Of a stretch of 64,000 bases of DNA, positions 1 through 8,652 are shown piece by piece. The stretch's first letter is position 1. Each line of letters begins with the position of its first letter. The DNA is from Paracoccus sp. S-4012 (GTDB lineage Bacteria > Pseudomonadota > Alphaproteobacteria > Rhodobacterales > Rhodobacteraceae): the NCBI RefSeq assembly GCF_009674885.1, contig NZ_WKKA01000004.1, positions 124,001-188,000 on the forward strand, read 5' to 3'. The notes below the pieces were generated by a model that worked only from the letters and a program-made list of their open reading frames with translations, did no database searches and was not told where the DNA came from. Position numbers and translations under genes: made by a program.

Positions 1-1079
1 TTGACCTTGTTCTGGGTGTTGGCATACTCCGAGATCTTCGGAACGATGTCCTCTGACCGGTCCGAGGGAACTACCGTCAGCTTCATCTGCACGAACACCC
101 GGGGAAGTTGCTCCCTGGCGGCTTTCAGCGCCGCGTGAATCGAGCCTGTCGTCTGGGCGCCATTGACGATCTGCAGATTGCTGATCGAGTCAATCGCCAT
201 GCCGTCGTCCGTCCTGACGCAGGACACGGCGTCGGCCGTGGCCGACAGCCCGTTGTTGTAGGGGAAGAAGAGCTCGGGCTCTTCCTTGATGGTCTTCTGG
301 ATGCCCTTGTTGGTCTTGGCTCGTGCCTGCAGGAACGAACGGACATTGGCTTCGAGAAGGCGCGCGCCCCACCTGTCGTAGATTCCGGCCAGCTGCTCGC
401 CTGGAATGATCAGCAGATAGCTTTCGAGGGCCGCCCCCGTCTGTGAGGCCTTCAGCGCGGGAAGCGGTGCGCCGAAATCCTGTGCGAAGTCGATGACCAT
501 GTCCTCCCGGGCCTGGCCCGAGCGGTCGAACCGTTCGAAGCGCGCCAGATCCCAGACCGACCAGGTGATCGGCACATCACCGATCTCCGTAAGCTTCACC
601 GTATCCCCGCGGCCGATGTACTGCCGGTTGGAGATAAGGATCAGCTTGACCTTTGTGACCTGTGGCCACGTGGCAATGATCAGGTCCGAGACCTGGAATG
701 CGGGGTTCGCCTCGTTCAGCGAGTCCCGGAACTCTTCGGTTCTGGCCTTCTTGAGAAAACGGATCAGCGGGTTCAGGATCGGGGGAACATCCCCTTTGCC
801 GAAGGTCTGGACCTTGTCGCTGTCCGCGAAGTCGCAGACGATCAGGCCCAGAACACCTTCGCCGTCGCGTGGGTCGCCCGCATAGCCATCGATCCGCAGC
901 CTCTGACCGCCCTCTCCGCCTTGGTAGTAGGCACGATCGGCGACATCCAGTTCGCCTGCCTCGGTCAACCGCTCGGCCATCCGGTCAAAGAAGGCTTCCA
1001 CAGGGAAGATGCCACTGGCGTCTGCCTCGCGGCGGATATCGGCCATGAGGTTTCGATGGTAATCCTCGAGCTCGTTCAA
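1..1079 (-). CDS. AIPR-family phage resistance protein, 3' end beyond window (Mza component)
   Basis: Partial gene; 359 codons are visible and the C-terminus lies beyond the left edge. It belongs to the AIPR (abortive infection phage resistance) family. Seen in the translation: LLEANVRSFLQ at residues 241-251, FFPYNNGLS at 271-279, LQIVNGAQTTGS at 302-313 and YANTQN at 352-357, the usual AIPR landmarks. The start is TTG at 1079, which overlaps the stop of the upstream gene by 4 bases (TTGA), so translation is probably coupled. It is the last visible gene of a five-gene defence operon. The biochemical role of AIPR proteins is not settled; a nucleic-acid effector role is inference from context. 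Confidence 0.85.
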   Translation of the reverse strand, partial: MNELEDYHRNLMADIRREADASGIFPVEAFFDRMAERLTEAGELDVADRAYYQGGEGGQRLRIDGYAGDPRDGEGVLGLIVCDFADSDKVQTFGKGDVPPILNPLIRFLKKARTEEFRDSLNEANPAFQVSDLIIATWPQVTKVKLILISNRQYIGRGDTVKLTEIGDVPITWSVWDLARFERFDRSGQAREDMVIDFAQDFGAPLPALKASQTGAALESYLLIIPGEQLAGIYDRWGARLLEANVRSFLQARAKTNKGIQKTIKEEPELFFPYNNGLSATADAVSCVRTDDGMAIDSISNLQIVNGAQTTGSIHAALKAAREQLPRVFVQMKLTVVPSDRSEDIVPKISEYANTQNKV

Positions 1080-2047
1080 GCCTGGACCTCCTCGATCAGA
1101 CCCGCTCGAACGTCGTCCCATTCAGCCCGGAAGGGGGTGCAGGCAGACAGCGCAAGCGCATAGGACACGGACGACACGCCGAGGGGAACCGTGGCGGCGA
1201 TCCTCGGGAAGACCTCGGGCACGGCATGGAAGTCGGGTGCCGAGACAATCCATCGCCACGCCGAGTAGTCGTGCAGGACGTCATAGCCCGCATCGGCCAG
1301 GTGCAGGTCCCAGTCCGTGATGGCGGATGGCTCACGCTGTTCCAGCAGCCCGGTGACCTCCGACACGTACTCAGTCAGCGTTCGGCCATGCGGCGGCTGC
1401 ACCTGGTCAACGGCCAGCACAGCCAGCCACAAGCGCCGATCCGGCACGTCCGCCAGCTGGTGTTCGTTCGCGATCTTTACGAAGGGCTGCGACGCTCCGC
1501 GTCTTGCCTTCACCTCGATGCAGTCGGCTTTGAGCTCGAAGTCCTTGGGTGACCCTGAAGGGCCAGTCCATGCGGTCAGGGCTGGCTTCGCTCCGATCGT
1601 CCCGATCAGCAGCTTCAGCACCTCGATTTCGCCGATCAGGCCCTTCTGAGCCTCCTCCGACAGGACTTCCGGCTTTCCGCCGCGCAGCAGGTAGTGCCAG
1701 CGGAAGGTGCGGCCGATAGCGCGCTCCAGTACCTCGGCTTCGGTCTCGGCAAGCTCGCCCGCCGCCATCACATCGCGGCAGAGGGTCTCGAACAGCTCAC
1801 GCTGCGCGTCGTCCTTGAGCCGGATGTAGAGAATCGGTCCCCCGGGCAGAGTCTGGAACCGGATCTCGAGGTTCCGGAGGCTCGGCAGTTCCGGTGCCGG
1901 TTCCGGCAGTTCCGTCAGTTGCAGAACCAAGGCAGCATCGGCGCGCGGCATTACCGCCCAGAACCAGTTCCATCGTGCGGAGGCCGCAACCCGGCGTGTG
2001 TCCACCTTTCCGGCCTCGAGGCCGGACCATGGCGTGTCATTCGGCAT
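1076..2047 (-). CDS. DUF4420 PD-(D/E)XK nuclease-like protein (Mza component)
   Basis: 323-residue protein that looks like the DUF4420 putative PD-(D/E)XK nuclease family. A plausible nuclease core is visible: Glu140 in GLIGEI, Asp169 in PKDFELK, then Glu178-Val-Lys180 in CIEVKAR. The ATG at 2047 was chosen because it overlaps the end of the Z1 gene by 11 bases and gives a compact N-terminus; a longer in-frame extension upstream reads as non-protein shadow. It sits between the Z1 ATPase and AIPR genes, as in Mza-type defence operons. Probable role: DNA cleavage directed by the ATPase components (inference). Confidence 0.8.
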   Translation of the reverse strand: MPNDTPWSGLEAGKVDTRRVAASARWNWFWAVMPRADAALVLQLTELPEPAPELPSLRNLEIRFQTLPGGPILYIRLKDDAQRELFETLCRDVMAAGELAETEAEVLERAIGRTFRWHYLLRGGKPEVLSEEAQKGLIGEIEVLKLLIGTIGAKPALTAWTGPSGSPKDFELKADCIEVKARRGASQPFVKIANEHQLADVPDRRLWLAVLAVDQVQPPHGRTLTEYVSEVTGLLEQREPSAITDWDLHLADAGYDVLHDYSAWRWIVSAPDFHAVPEVFPRIAATVPLGVSSVSYALALSACTPFRAEWDDVRAGLIEEVQA

Positions 2048-4766
2048 CGCCAAGCGCCTCCTCGTCGATCTCTTCCTCGCCGAACATCTCTCGCATGCGG
2101 ATCGTGTTGACGACGTATTCCACGGTTCCGCCATCGATTGCGCTTGAAGGGAATGACAATCCCCACGTGAGAATACCCTTCGGCACATGCGGCAAATCCA
2201 GCTTGGGCTTGACAAGCCGAAGGATCAGCAACGGGCGTCGGCCGGGAACTTGCCTGTATATCCGCGGGTTGACGGTCTTGGGAAGTCTCTGATCAGGCCG
2301 TGAAAGGCGAAATGCTTCCCGTGCATCCGCAATCTGAGTGTCAGTCAACCCTTCACTCTCATCCTCAGCTGAGCCAATCCGGCGGCTGGCGCCGCTGAAC
2401 GCAAGAACGCCCTCCCTGGCAAGGTCCGGATCCACCGACAGTTCATTAGGCAAGATTTCGAGACCCGCAAAAGGAAGGGGGTGCATGTCCTTTCGTGTAG
2501 AACTGGCGATAAAAACGTCCCATTCTGCAAGTTCGCTTTCTGCACGGACGTCGATGTAGTCATTGATCAGCTTCGGATCGGTGAGAGGATTGACAGGCCG
2601 AAGACCGGGTTCGGCGCGATATCCGCGCAGGAAATCCATGATCAGCTTCACGGCCACCCCTTGCAGAAGGTGGCCCCTCGGCCGCTCTGCGAGCGAGATG
2701 CCTGCCGAGATTGAACGAGACACGAGTTCCTCTCCCGCACGAAGGTTCGCGCTAAGCTGAGCACTGTCCAGAACGATACGGGTGGTCTCGATCAGGTTTT
2801 CGGCGAGCCCAACCCTGACGGGCAACTCCTTTCCGGTCCCCATCTTGTTGCGTGCCGTCACGATGAGCGCTTCCGGGTGACTGCGAACCGCCAGACCGAA
2901 CTGCTCCGGTGTGGCCTTTGCAAGTTCCATGCGCTTCAGCTGGGCTTGAAGGTCGTCCATCGCCTCATGGATGTGGGCATACCAGCCGACCCCGTCCGCC
3001 GGCATCCATACTCGACACAGATCCTCGTAGCCCGGCCGGTACCCGAACCAGCGCCCCATCTGCATGAGCGTGTCGTACATCATGGAATTGCGTAGGAAAT
3101 AGCTGACGGTCAGCCCCTCGAGCGTCAGCCCACGCGAGAGGGAGAAGCCTCCGACGGCGATCACCGTCACACCGTGTTCGCCGTGCTGATCATAGTCGAG
3201 CGGCTGCGATCGCCTCGACGCGTTGACCTCGATCACACGGGCAGCGACCAGAACCTCGTGCAGGCGTGCCTGGACAGCAGGCCAGTCAGCACCATCCGCT
3301 TCCGCGTATTCGGCCGTCCAGACCTCATGCAGGACCGCAATCTCAGGGTTGCGCAGGGCGGCACGGCCTTTGCCGGCATCGACCGCAACGGCGTCCCGGA
3401 TGCGGCCAACCACATCCGCCACCCGCGACCGCAATCGTCCTTGGACGTCTGTGAAGCGCGAGGCGTTGATCAGCATCGAGGCATGCGCGGCTTGCTGGCC
3501 CCGCGCATTCCGGATGGCACGTGCGATAATGAAGGCTCGAACGGCACGAACAAGGCTTTCTGGCAGCACTTCGACCGGATGGTCGATCTTGTGCTTCATC
3601 GGCAGGATATCCTCGTTGTCGTCGATCAGGCGGACGTGCTGATCACGGGCATCGAGGAACACCTTCTGCGCACCGAAATAGTTCGATGGTGCGTCGAGGC
3701 CGATGATGAAGTGCCGCGGGAACAGGTCCTGCTTCAGCGTCGCGTCGTCGGTGTCGGGATCGATGAAGATGTTGGCGAAGGGCGTCGCCGTGTAGCCGAC
3801 ATAGCAGCTGCGGTGAAACAGCGAGAGCAACTCGCGGATCTGGCCATTGATGCGCGTGACCTCGTCGCGGGCGTACGCCGTGTTGATCGAGGCGTTGTCG
3901 GCCTCGTCGTCGATCAGCAGCATCGGCTGGCTGACCATCTGCGTTCCTTGATGGACGGAATGCTCCCTCAGCCACTCGAGCAGGTTCTTCAGCGTGCTCG
4001 AATTCTTCTTGATGACCAACACCACGGGCACGCTGTATGAGCCGATCTGGCTGGTGTTCGTGGTGGCCGTCGCCTTGTTGAAGTCGCGCAGGGTGTTGGT
4101 TAGAGAGACCGGGAACTCCCGCTGATCGAACTGGCCGACGCCAATGATCTTCTGGCGCTGTCCCCTGTTGGCATGGGCCAGCCGCCCGGTATCTCGGCCG
4201 ATGAAACCCTCATCGATCCTCGCTTGAGTCTGGTTGCGCAGGTTGTTGTGGATGCCTGCAATGACGACGATCAGGCGATAGCCTGCATCCGCCGCCTTGC
4301 AGATCAGTCCGGTGTAGTTCGCGGTCTTTCCGCTCTGAACATGCCCCACGACCATGCCCCGGCGCCTCCACGGGCTCGAGTCGCGCGGATCACCAAGGCG
4401 GTCCAATATTTGATCCGTCACGCCGTCAGTAGCGTCGATCACTGATTTCGGCAGCCCGTTGAGGCTGAGAAGCCTTCGGTAACGGCTCCAGTAGAAGTCA
4501 CCGACTTCGCCGTTGATCCTGGCGTCCTTTAGCCAAGGCCGAAACTCTTCCGCCACCACGGCGCCAAGGCCCATGCTGATGCCGTGTTTCTCCTCGATCA
4601 GGCGAGCGAGTTCCTCAGCGTCGTCATCTTCGACTTTTCCAGCGAACATTGGCAGGACGCGCAGCTGGGCTATGATCTCCCGGATCGACTGTGCGGTATG
4701 AGGGCCGGGCTGAGACGCCATGAACACGGATGTCATGCCCTCAAGGCTACTCAGAGTCTGATTCAT
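2037..4766 (-). CDS. Z1 domain superfamily-II ATPase/helicase-like protein (Mza component)
   Basis: 909 residues. Superfamily-II motor motifs are readable: Walker A GHVQSGKT (141-148), Walker B-like IDDEAD (285-290), TATP (326-329) and a motif-VI-like QMGRWFGYR in the second half, characteristic of the Z1 domain. Z1 proteins are known from operons with MutL/MORC-type ATPases and restriction-fold nucleases. The ATG at 4766 overlaps the upstream ATPase stop (ATGA). Likely the ATP-driven translocase of a restriction-like complex (inference from family and context). Length and motif spacing look intact. Confidence 0.88.
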   Translation of the reverse strand: MNQTLSSLEGMTSVFMASQPGPHTAQSIREIIAQLRVLPMFAGKVEDDDAEELARLIEEKHGISMGLGAVVAEEFRPWLKDARINGEVGDFYWSRYRRLLSLNGLPKSVIDATDGVTDQILDRLGDPRDSSPWRRRGMVVGHVQSGKTANYTGLICKAADAGYRLIVVIAGIHNNLRNQTQARIDEGFIGRDTGRLAHANRGQRQKIIGVGQFDQREFPVSLTNTLRDFNKATATTNTSQIGSYSVPVVLVIKKNSSTLKNLLEWLREHSVHQGTQMVSQPMLLIDDEADNASINTAYARDEVTRINGQIRELLSLFHRSCYVGYTATPFANIFIDPDTDDATLKQDLFPRHFIIGLDAPSNYFGAQKVFLDARDQHVRLIDDNEDILPMKHKIDHPVEVLPESLVRAVRAFIIARAIRNARGQQAAHASMLINASRFTDVQGRLRSRVADVVGRIRDAVAVDAGKGRAALRNPEIAVLHEVWTAEYAEADGADWPAVQARLHEVLVAARVIEVNASRRSQPLDYDQHGEHGVTVIAVGGFSLSRGLTLEGLTVSYFLRNSMMYDTLMQMGRWFGYRPGYEDLCRVWMPADGVGWYAHIHEAMDDLQAQLKRMELAKATPEQFGLAVRSHPEALIVTARNKMGTGKELPVRVGLAENLIETTRIVLDSAQLSANLRAGEELVSRSISAGISLAERPRGHLLQGVAVKLIMDFLRGYRAEPGLRPVNPLTDPKLINDYIDVRAESELAEWDVFIASSTRKDMHPLPFAGLEILPNELSVDPDLAREGVLAFSGASRRIGSAEDESEGLTDTQIADAREAFRLSRPDQRLPKTVNPRIYRQVPGRRPLLILRLVKPKLDLPHVPKGILTWGLSFPSSAIDGGTVEYVVNTIRMREMFGEEEIDEEALGDAE

Positions 4767-6256
4767 TTGTCTTCCTTCGTCTCGATCGTCGCCGCGATGA
4801 TGCGCTCGGTATCCTCCCAAGCCGATCTGAACGGATCGACGTCCTTCATCAGTGAAGTGATTTCCTTCAGGTCCTTGCCCGACGCGAGGAGGACGGAGAG
4901 GGTTGCTTGCACGGCCTGAGTCAGCGTGTCCTCATCAACCCGGTCGGGAACGATCTGTTCGGCCGTGCCAGCCATGTCGGCGTGGAGCGTCTCGATTGGT
5001 AGCGACGCCCCGACCAGCGCAATGCAGTTGAAGAAGCCGCGCCTCAGGTCCTGCGGCAGCCTTTCGGCAAAGTCGGCGAATGCCGGATGCTCGACATTCG
5101 GTCGGTAACGGATCTGTGCGTCGGCCTGTATCCGGTGCCAAATTGGCAGCCGCTCGTGATCAACCAGCCTCTGGCCGCGCTTTCTGTAGGTGCGCTTCGA
5201 TCCGGCATGGATACGTTCGATGACCTTCTTCAGGCGGTCGCGAACGACAGGCGGGAGCTGTGCCGAGGATTTCTTGACGTCGATCTTCCAGTCGGCATCC
5301 ATGCTGTTGGGAATGTCGATCCTGACACGCGACAGCTTCGTCAATTCCGATTGTCGGCACAGGCCGAACCAAGTGCCGTGGAGAATCAGCCGCTTGCCTC
5401 GATACAGATAGAATCCTTGAGACTTCAGGTGACCCTCCGGCCCGCCGATATCCTCCCAGTTCGCCTTCGCCATCTGCTTGTGATGCGGAAGGGTGAAGCT
5501 CTGGATCTCCACATCGCCCCTGATCAGGGTCAGCTTCTCTTCGGGGTCCGCGATGGTGGCCGGGTTCTTTCGCGCGAAGGGATCGAGCGGGCGCAGCAGC
5601 CGCCCGTTCAAGAAGATGCGCAGCGGCTTCGGATCCTCCATGAACCGATGGAAGATGAGGCGGAGGTGGCGTTCGGTTTCGGCGATCCGCTGATTGATCA
5701 CCTCGGCACGCTTGGCAGCATTGTGTGAATAGCCGCCAGTGAGTCGGTCAAGCTTCTGCCAGAGAACAAGGGTGCCGTTCACGCCCAGCCTTTCGATTCC
5801 GGGTATCCCCTCGAAGCTGTCGGGCAGTTGCACCGTCCACTGGTTTCGATCGGCAACCTCATCAAGATCCCAGATGGCTGCACTGGTCTGCCCTGATCTT
5901 CGCGAGACGACCGTGAGTCGGCGGCACTGGGAGAAGCTTGCGCTCTTCAAGCCCAAGCCGAACCGCCCGAGATCTGGCTCATCGCGTGTCGCCAAAGGGT
6001 TCCGGCTGCCCGGGCGCATTGCGGCGACCAGTTCTTCCTCCGTCATACCCCCGCCGTCGTCTATAACTGCGATGTAGGGCTCGTCGGCGTAGGTCTCAGT
6101 GACGATGTCGATCTGGTGAGCACCGGCCGTAATCGAGTTGTCGATGATGTCGGAGATGGCCGTTTCAAGGGAATATCCGATATCCCTGAGCCCCTCGATC
6201 AATGCCGCCGCGTGAGGGGTGGCATCTGCCCATCTTGAAACAGCGATCTTGTCCAT
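4763..6256 (-). CDS. GHKL (MutL/MORC-like) ATPase (Mza component)
   Basis: 497-residue ATP-binding protein of the GHKL fold. Seen: N-box ISDIIDNS (residues 35-41), G1 box DDGGGM (66-71) and G2 box GRFGLGLKSAS (97-107), followed by a transducer-like middle region. Such MutL/MORC-type ATPases recur in restriction-modification-like operons beside Z1 proteins. The start at 6256 was preferred over an ATG nine codons upstream because an AAGGG Shine-Dalgarno lies 6 bases before it, whereas the upstream ATG has none. About 50 bases separate it from the methyltransferase stop. Likely a nucleotide-dependent clamp or switch in the defence complex (inference). Confidence 0.85.
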   Translation of the reverse strand: MDKIAVSRWADATPHAAALIEGLRDIGYSLETAISDIIDNSITAGAHQIDIVTETYADEPYIAVIDDGGGMTEEELVAAMRPGSRNPLATRDEPDLGRFGLGLKSASFSQCRRLTVVSRRSGQTSAAIWDLDEVADRNQWTVQLPDSFEGIPGIERLGVNGTLVLWQKLDRLTGGYSHNAAKRAEVINQRIAETERHLRLIFHRFMEDPKPLRIFLNGRLLRPLDPFARKNPATIADPEEKLTLIRGDVEIQSFTLPHHKQMAKANWEDIGGPEGHLKSQGFYLYRGKRLILHGTWFGLCRQSELTKLSRVRIDIPNSMDADWKIDVKKSSAQLPPVVRDRLKKVIERIHAGSKRTYRKRGQRLVDHERLPIWHRIQADAQIRYRPNVEHPAFADFAERLPQDLRRGFFNCIALVGASLPIETLHADMAGTAEQIVPDRVDEDTLTQAVQATLSVLLASGKDLKEITSLMKDVDPFRSAWEDTERIIAATIETKEDK

Positions 6257-6309
6257 GCGCAACCCTTGCGAGGTTAACTCCATCTACATTGAGACGAAGT
6301 GGCTGGTGG

Positions 6310-7893
6310 TCACAAGGCACCCTGAGGACGAAAGCGAGGCGCTGCGACCTTTTGGCCGTCGTGCGTCAGGGACGCGTGGAGTAGCGCTGCGATCTGGCGT
6401 GCCAGGAACGGCGGCACCGCATTTCCGACCTGGACATACTGCTGGGTCCGATTGCCGAGGAACAGGTAGTCGTCGGGGAATGTCTGAAGCCGAGCGGCTT
6501 CCCGCACCGTCAGACTTCGGCACTGCCACGGGTCTGGATGGATGAAATAGTGTCCGTCCTTGGAGATGTGGCTGGTCACCGTTGTCGCAGGCTCGTCGGC
6601 GAGTTGAACTCGAAAGCGGTCGTTGAAGGCACCACTGTGCCAACTCCTGTGATCGGGGCTGAGCACAGAAGGGAAGTCAGCCGCCTTGGGGCTGTAGCGA
6701 CGCTCCCGTCCGAACACTGCGGCGAACAGGTAGCGGCCAAGGTCGGTCGCCATGTGACCCCTCGTTCCGTGCTGGGCCAGCCCGCGCAGTTCCGGATGCT
6801 CCAGCCAACGCATCAGGCCGTTGTTCGAGGTTCCATAGCCGGCTGGAAGCATCGTGCTCACACGCCCGATGGGCGCGCTGCCCTCCAGGAGTTCAGCAAC
6901 TTCGCGGAAGGCATCCTGCAAAGCGCCGTGCTCCTCGTTCTTGCTGATCCTGGCGAGGAGTTTCGCGGAACGCACGACCTCCCTGCGCCACGCGGCAGCG
7001 CTGTCGGCTGTGCGGCTCATGCCACTGCGCAGAGACGGCATGTTGCCGATGGTCTCCCCGACCGTGCGAGTGGTGTCAGGGACCAGGATGCTGGCACCGG
7101 CTGCCCGGGCTGCAACATCCGCCCGAAGCCCGACGATGATGACGCGATGGCGACGTTGCGGGACTCCGAACTCCTCCGCGCGCACGATGAAGTCGGATGG
7201 TCTGGCTGCTTCCCGCAATGAGGCCTTTCCATCGGCGATGCGGATCGCGCGGAGCTCGTACAGATTGCCATGCCCCGTGCCGAGCGAGGCGAGGTCTTCC
7301 ATCAGCATCTCGAAGACCAGTCGGCTCTCGACAGTCGACGACAGCATGCCCTTGACATTTTCCATCACAAAGGCCGCGGGGCGAACCCTGTCCAGTACCC
7401 GGATGTATTCCCGAAAGAGAAAGTGACGCGGGTCTTCCTCCGGGACGTAGTGCGCATTGCCACGGGACCGAGCTCGCCCCACCAAAGAGTATGCTTGGCA
7501 GGGCGGGCCACCGATCAGGATGGTGTCGTCGAATGTTCGGCTCAGCTTCCCAACAGCCTCGTCGACGACCTCGGCTGCCGGATCGACACCCAGCTCGAGG
7601 CGGCGTGCTTCCGCCGTCGCCCGGGCCCAAGAGGCGGCGTCGACCTCGGCCCAGTCAGGCTCGTCCGTCAGCCCGGCATGGTACTCTAAATAGGAGGCCG
7701 GCAGGGCACCGTGACGCGAACGATACGAGCGAAGAAAGGCCCGCAGCGTCAGCGTTCGATGGGCCGATGCCTCCTTTTCGACCGAGACGCCCATGTGAAA
7801 CGGCGCTCGGCCGCCTATATCATGGGAGGCAAACCCCTCACCCAGTCCACCCGGGCCTGCAAACAGATCGACGACGCCGAAAGTGGCTGGCAA
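6310..7893 (-). CDS. DNA (cytosine-5) methyltransferase heading the Mza-like operon
   Basis: 527-residue C5-cytosine methyltransferase. Motif I FAGPGG (11-16), motif IV GGPPCQ with catalytic Cys132, motif VI ENV (178-180), motif VIII QRRHR (246-250) and a C-terminal GNAVPP (motif X) are all present, so it should be active. Start: TTG at 7893 with a GAGGGG Shine-Dalgarno 8 bases upstream; an in-frame stop lies seven codons further up, so no ATG start is possible. First gene of the operon, divergent from vsr across a 67-base gap that must hold both promoters. Likely modifies host DNA so the operon's effectors can discriminate self; the target sequence cannot be read from here. Confidence 0.92.
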   Translation of the reverse strand: MPATFGVVDLFAGPGGLGEGFASHDIGGRAPFHMGVSVEKEASAHRTLTLRAFLRSYRSRHGALPASYLEYHAGLTDEPDWAEVDAASWARATAEARRLELGVDPAAEVVDEAVGKLSRTFDDTILIGGPPCQAYSLVGRARSRGNAHYVPEEDPRHFLFREYIRVLDRVRPAAFVMENVKGMLSSTVESRLVFEMLMEDLASLGTGHGNLYELRAIRIADGKASLREAARPSDFIVRAEEFGVPQRRHRVIIVGLRADVAARAAGASILVPDTTRTVGETIGNMPSLRSGMSRTADSAAAWRREVVRSAKLLARISKNEEHGALQDAFREVAELLEGSAPIGRVSTMLPAGYGTSNNGLMRWLEHPELRGLAQHGTRGHMATDLGRYLFAAVFGRERRYSPKAADFPSVLSPDHRSWHSGAFNDRFRVQLADEPATTVTSHISKDGHYFIHPDPWQCRSLTVREAARLQTFPDDYLFLGNRTQQYVQVGNAVPPFLARQIAALLHASLTHDGQKVAAPRFRPQGAL

Positions 7894-7960
7894 GTCAGAA
7901 ACCCCTCGAATTCAGATCAATGGCTCTATACCAGGTCCATAGGCCGAGGCCAGGCGGCAA

Positions 7961-8485
7961 GTGCCCGACGTAGTCGACAGTCAGACCCGCTCGCGCATGA
8001 TGGCCGGGATCCGCGGGAAGGACACCAAGCCGGAGCTGGTCCTCCGCCGAGCCCTGCACGGACTGGGGTTCCGCTACCGCCTGCACGCCAAGGAGATCCC
8101 TGGAAAGCCGGATCTCCTGTTGCCGAAGTACCGGGCAGTCATCTTTGTTCACGGTTGCTTCTGGCACCGGCATTCAAAGTGTCGATACTCCACGACGCCA
8201 GCGACGCGGCCCGAGTTCTGGGCAGCGAAGTTCAAGGCGAACGTGGCGCGAGACGAGGCAGCGCGATCCGCGCTGCTGAGTGGCGGCTGGCGAGTTGCAA
8301 CGGTCTGGGAATGCGGATTGAGGAATCAAGAGAGTGTTGCGGCCTCACGGGATATCGTCGCGGCATGGCTTCATGGCAGAGAAGTCGAGCTGGCAGTGGG
8401 CGAGGCCGACATCAGGATGGACGAGGTACCCGCCGGGTCGAGCATCCACGCTGTGAAGTTGCCCAAAGCCGGCCCGGCGGGCTGA
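7961..8485 (+). CDS. vsr: Very short patch repair (Vsr) mismatch endonuclease
   Basis: 174-residue Vsr-type endonuclease, which nicks beside T:G mismatches left by deamination of 5-methylcytosine. The opening stretch with RSRMMAGIRGKDTKPE, the GKPDLLLPKY catalytic-Asp region and FVHGCFWHRH are the family hallmarks. The start is GTG at 7961; MPDVVDSQTRSRMM is a typical N-terminus. It diverges from the C5 methyltransferase, so it most likely counters the mutagenic cost of that enzyme. The last ~35 residues look like a low-conservation tail longer than in E. coli Vsr. Confidence 0.9.
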   Translation: MPDVVDSQTRSRMMAGIRGKDTKPELVLRRALHGLGFRYRLHAKEIPGKPDLLLPKYRAVIFVHGCFWHRHSKCRYSTTPATRPEFWAAKFKANVARDEAARSALLSGGWRVATVWECGLRNQESVAASRDIVAAWLHGREVELAVGEADIRMDEVPAGSSIHAVKLPKAGPAG

Positions 8486-8652
8486 CGCGAAGTGGGTCCA
8501 CCCCACATCGATGATCCGTTGCCAGCCGCAGGCCTTAGAACCCGAAAAGCGACACGTTTGGCTGTTTACCAAGCGCGATGCTGGAATACCGGTGCGATTT
8601 GTCGAACGGCGCCTGCGACATACCGGCTATTCTGAAAGCTCCGTGGCGCGGA

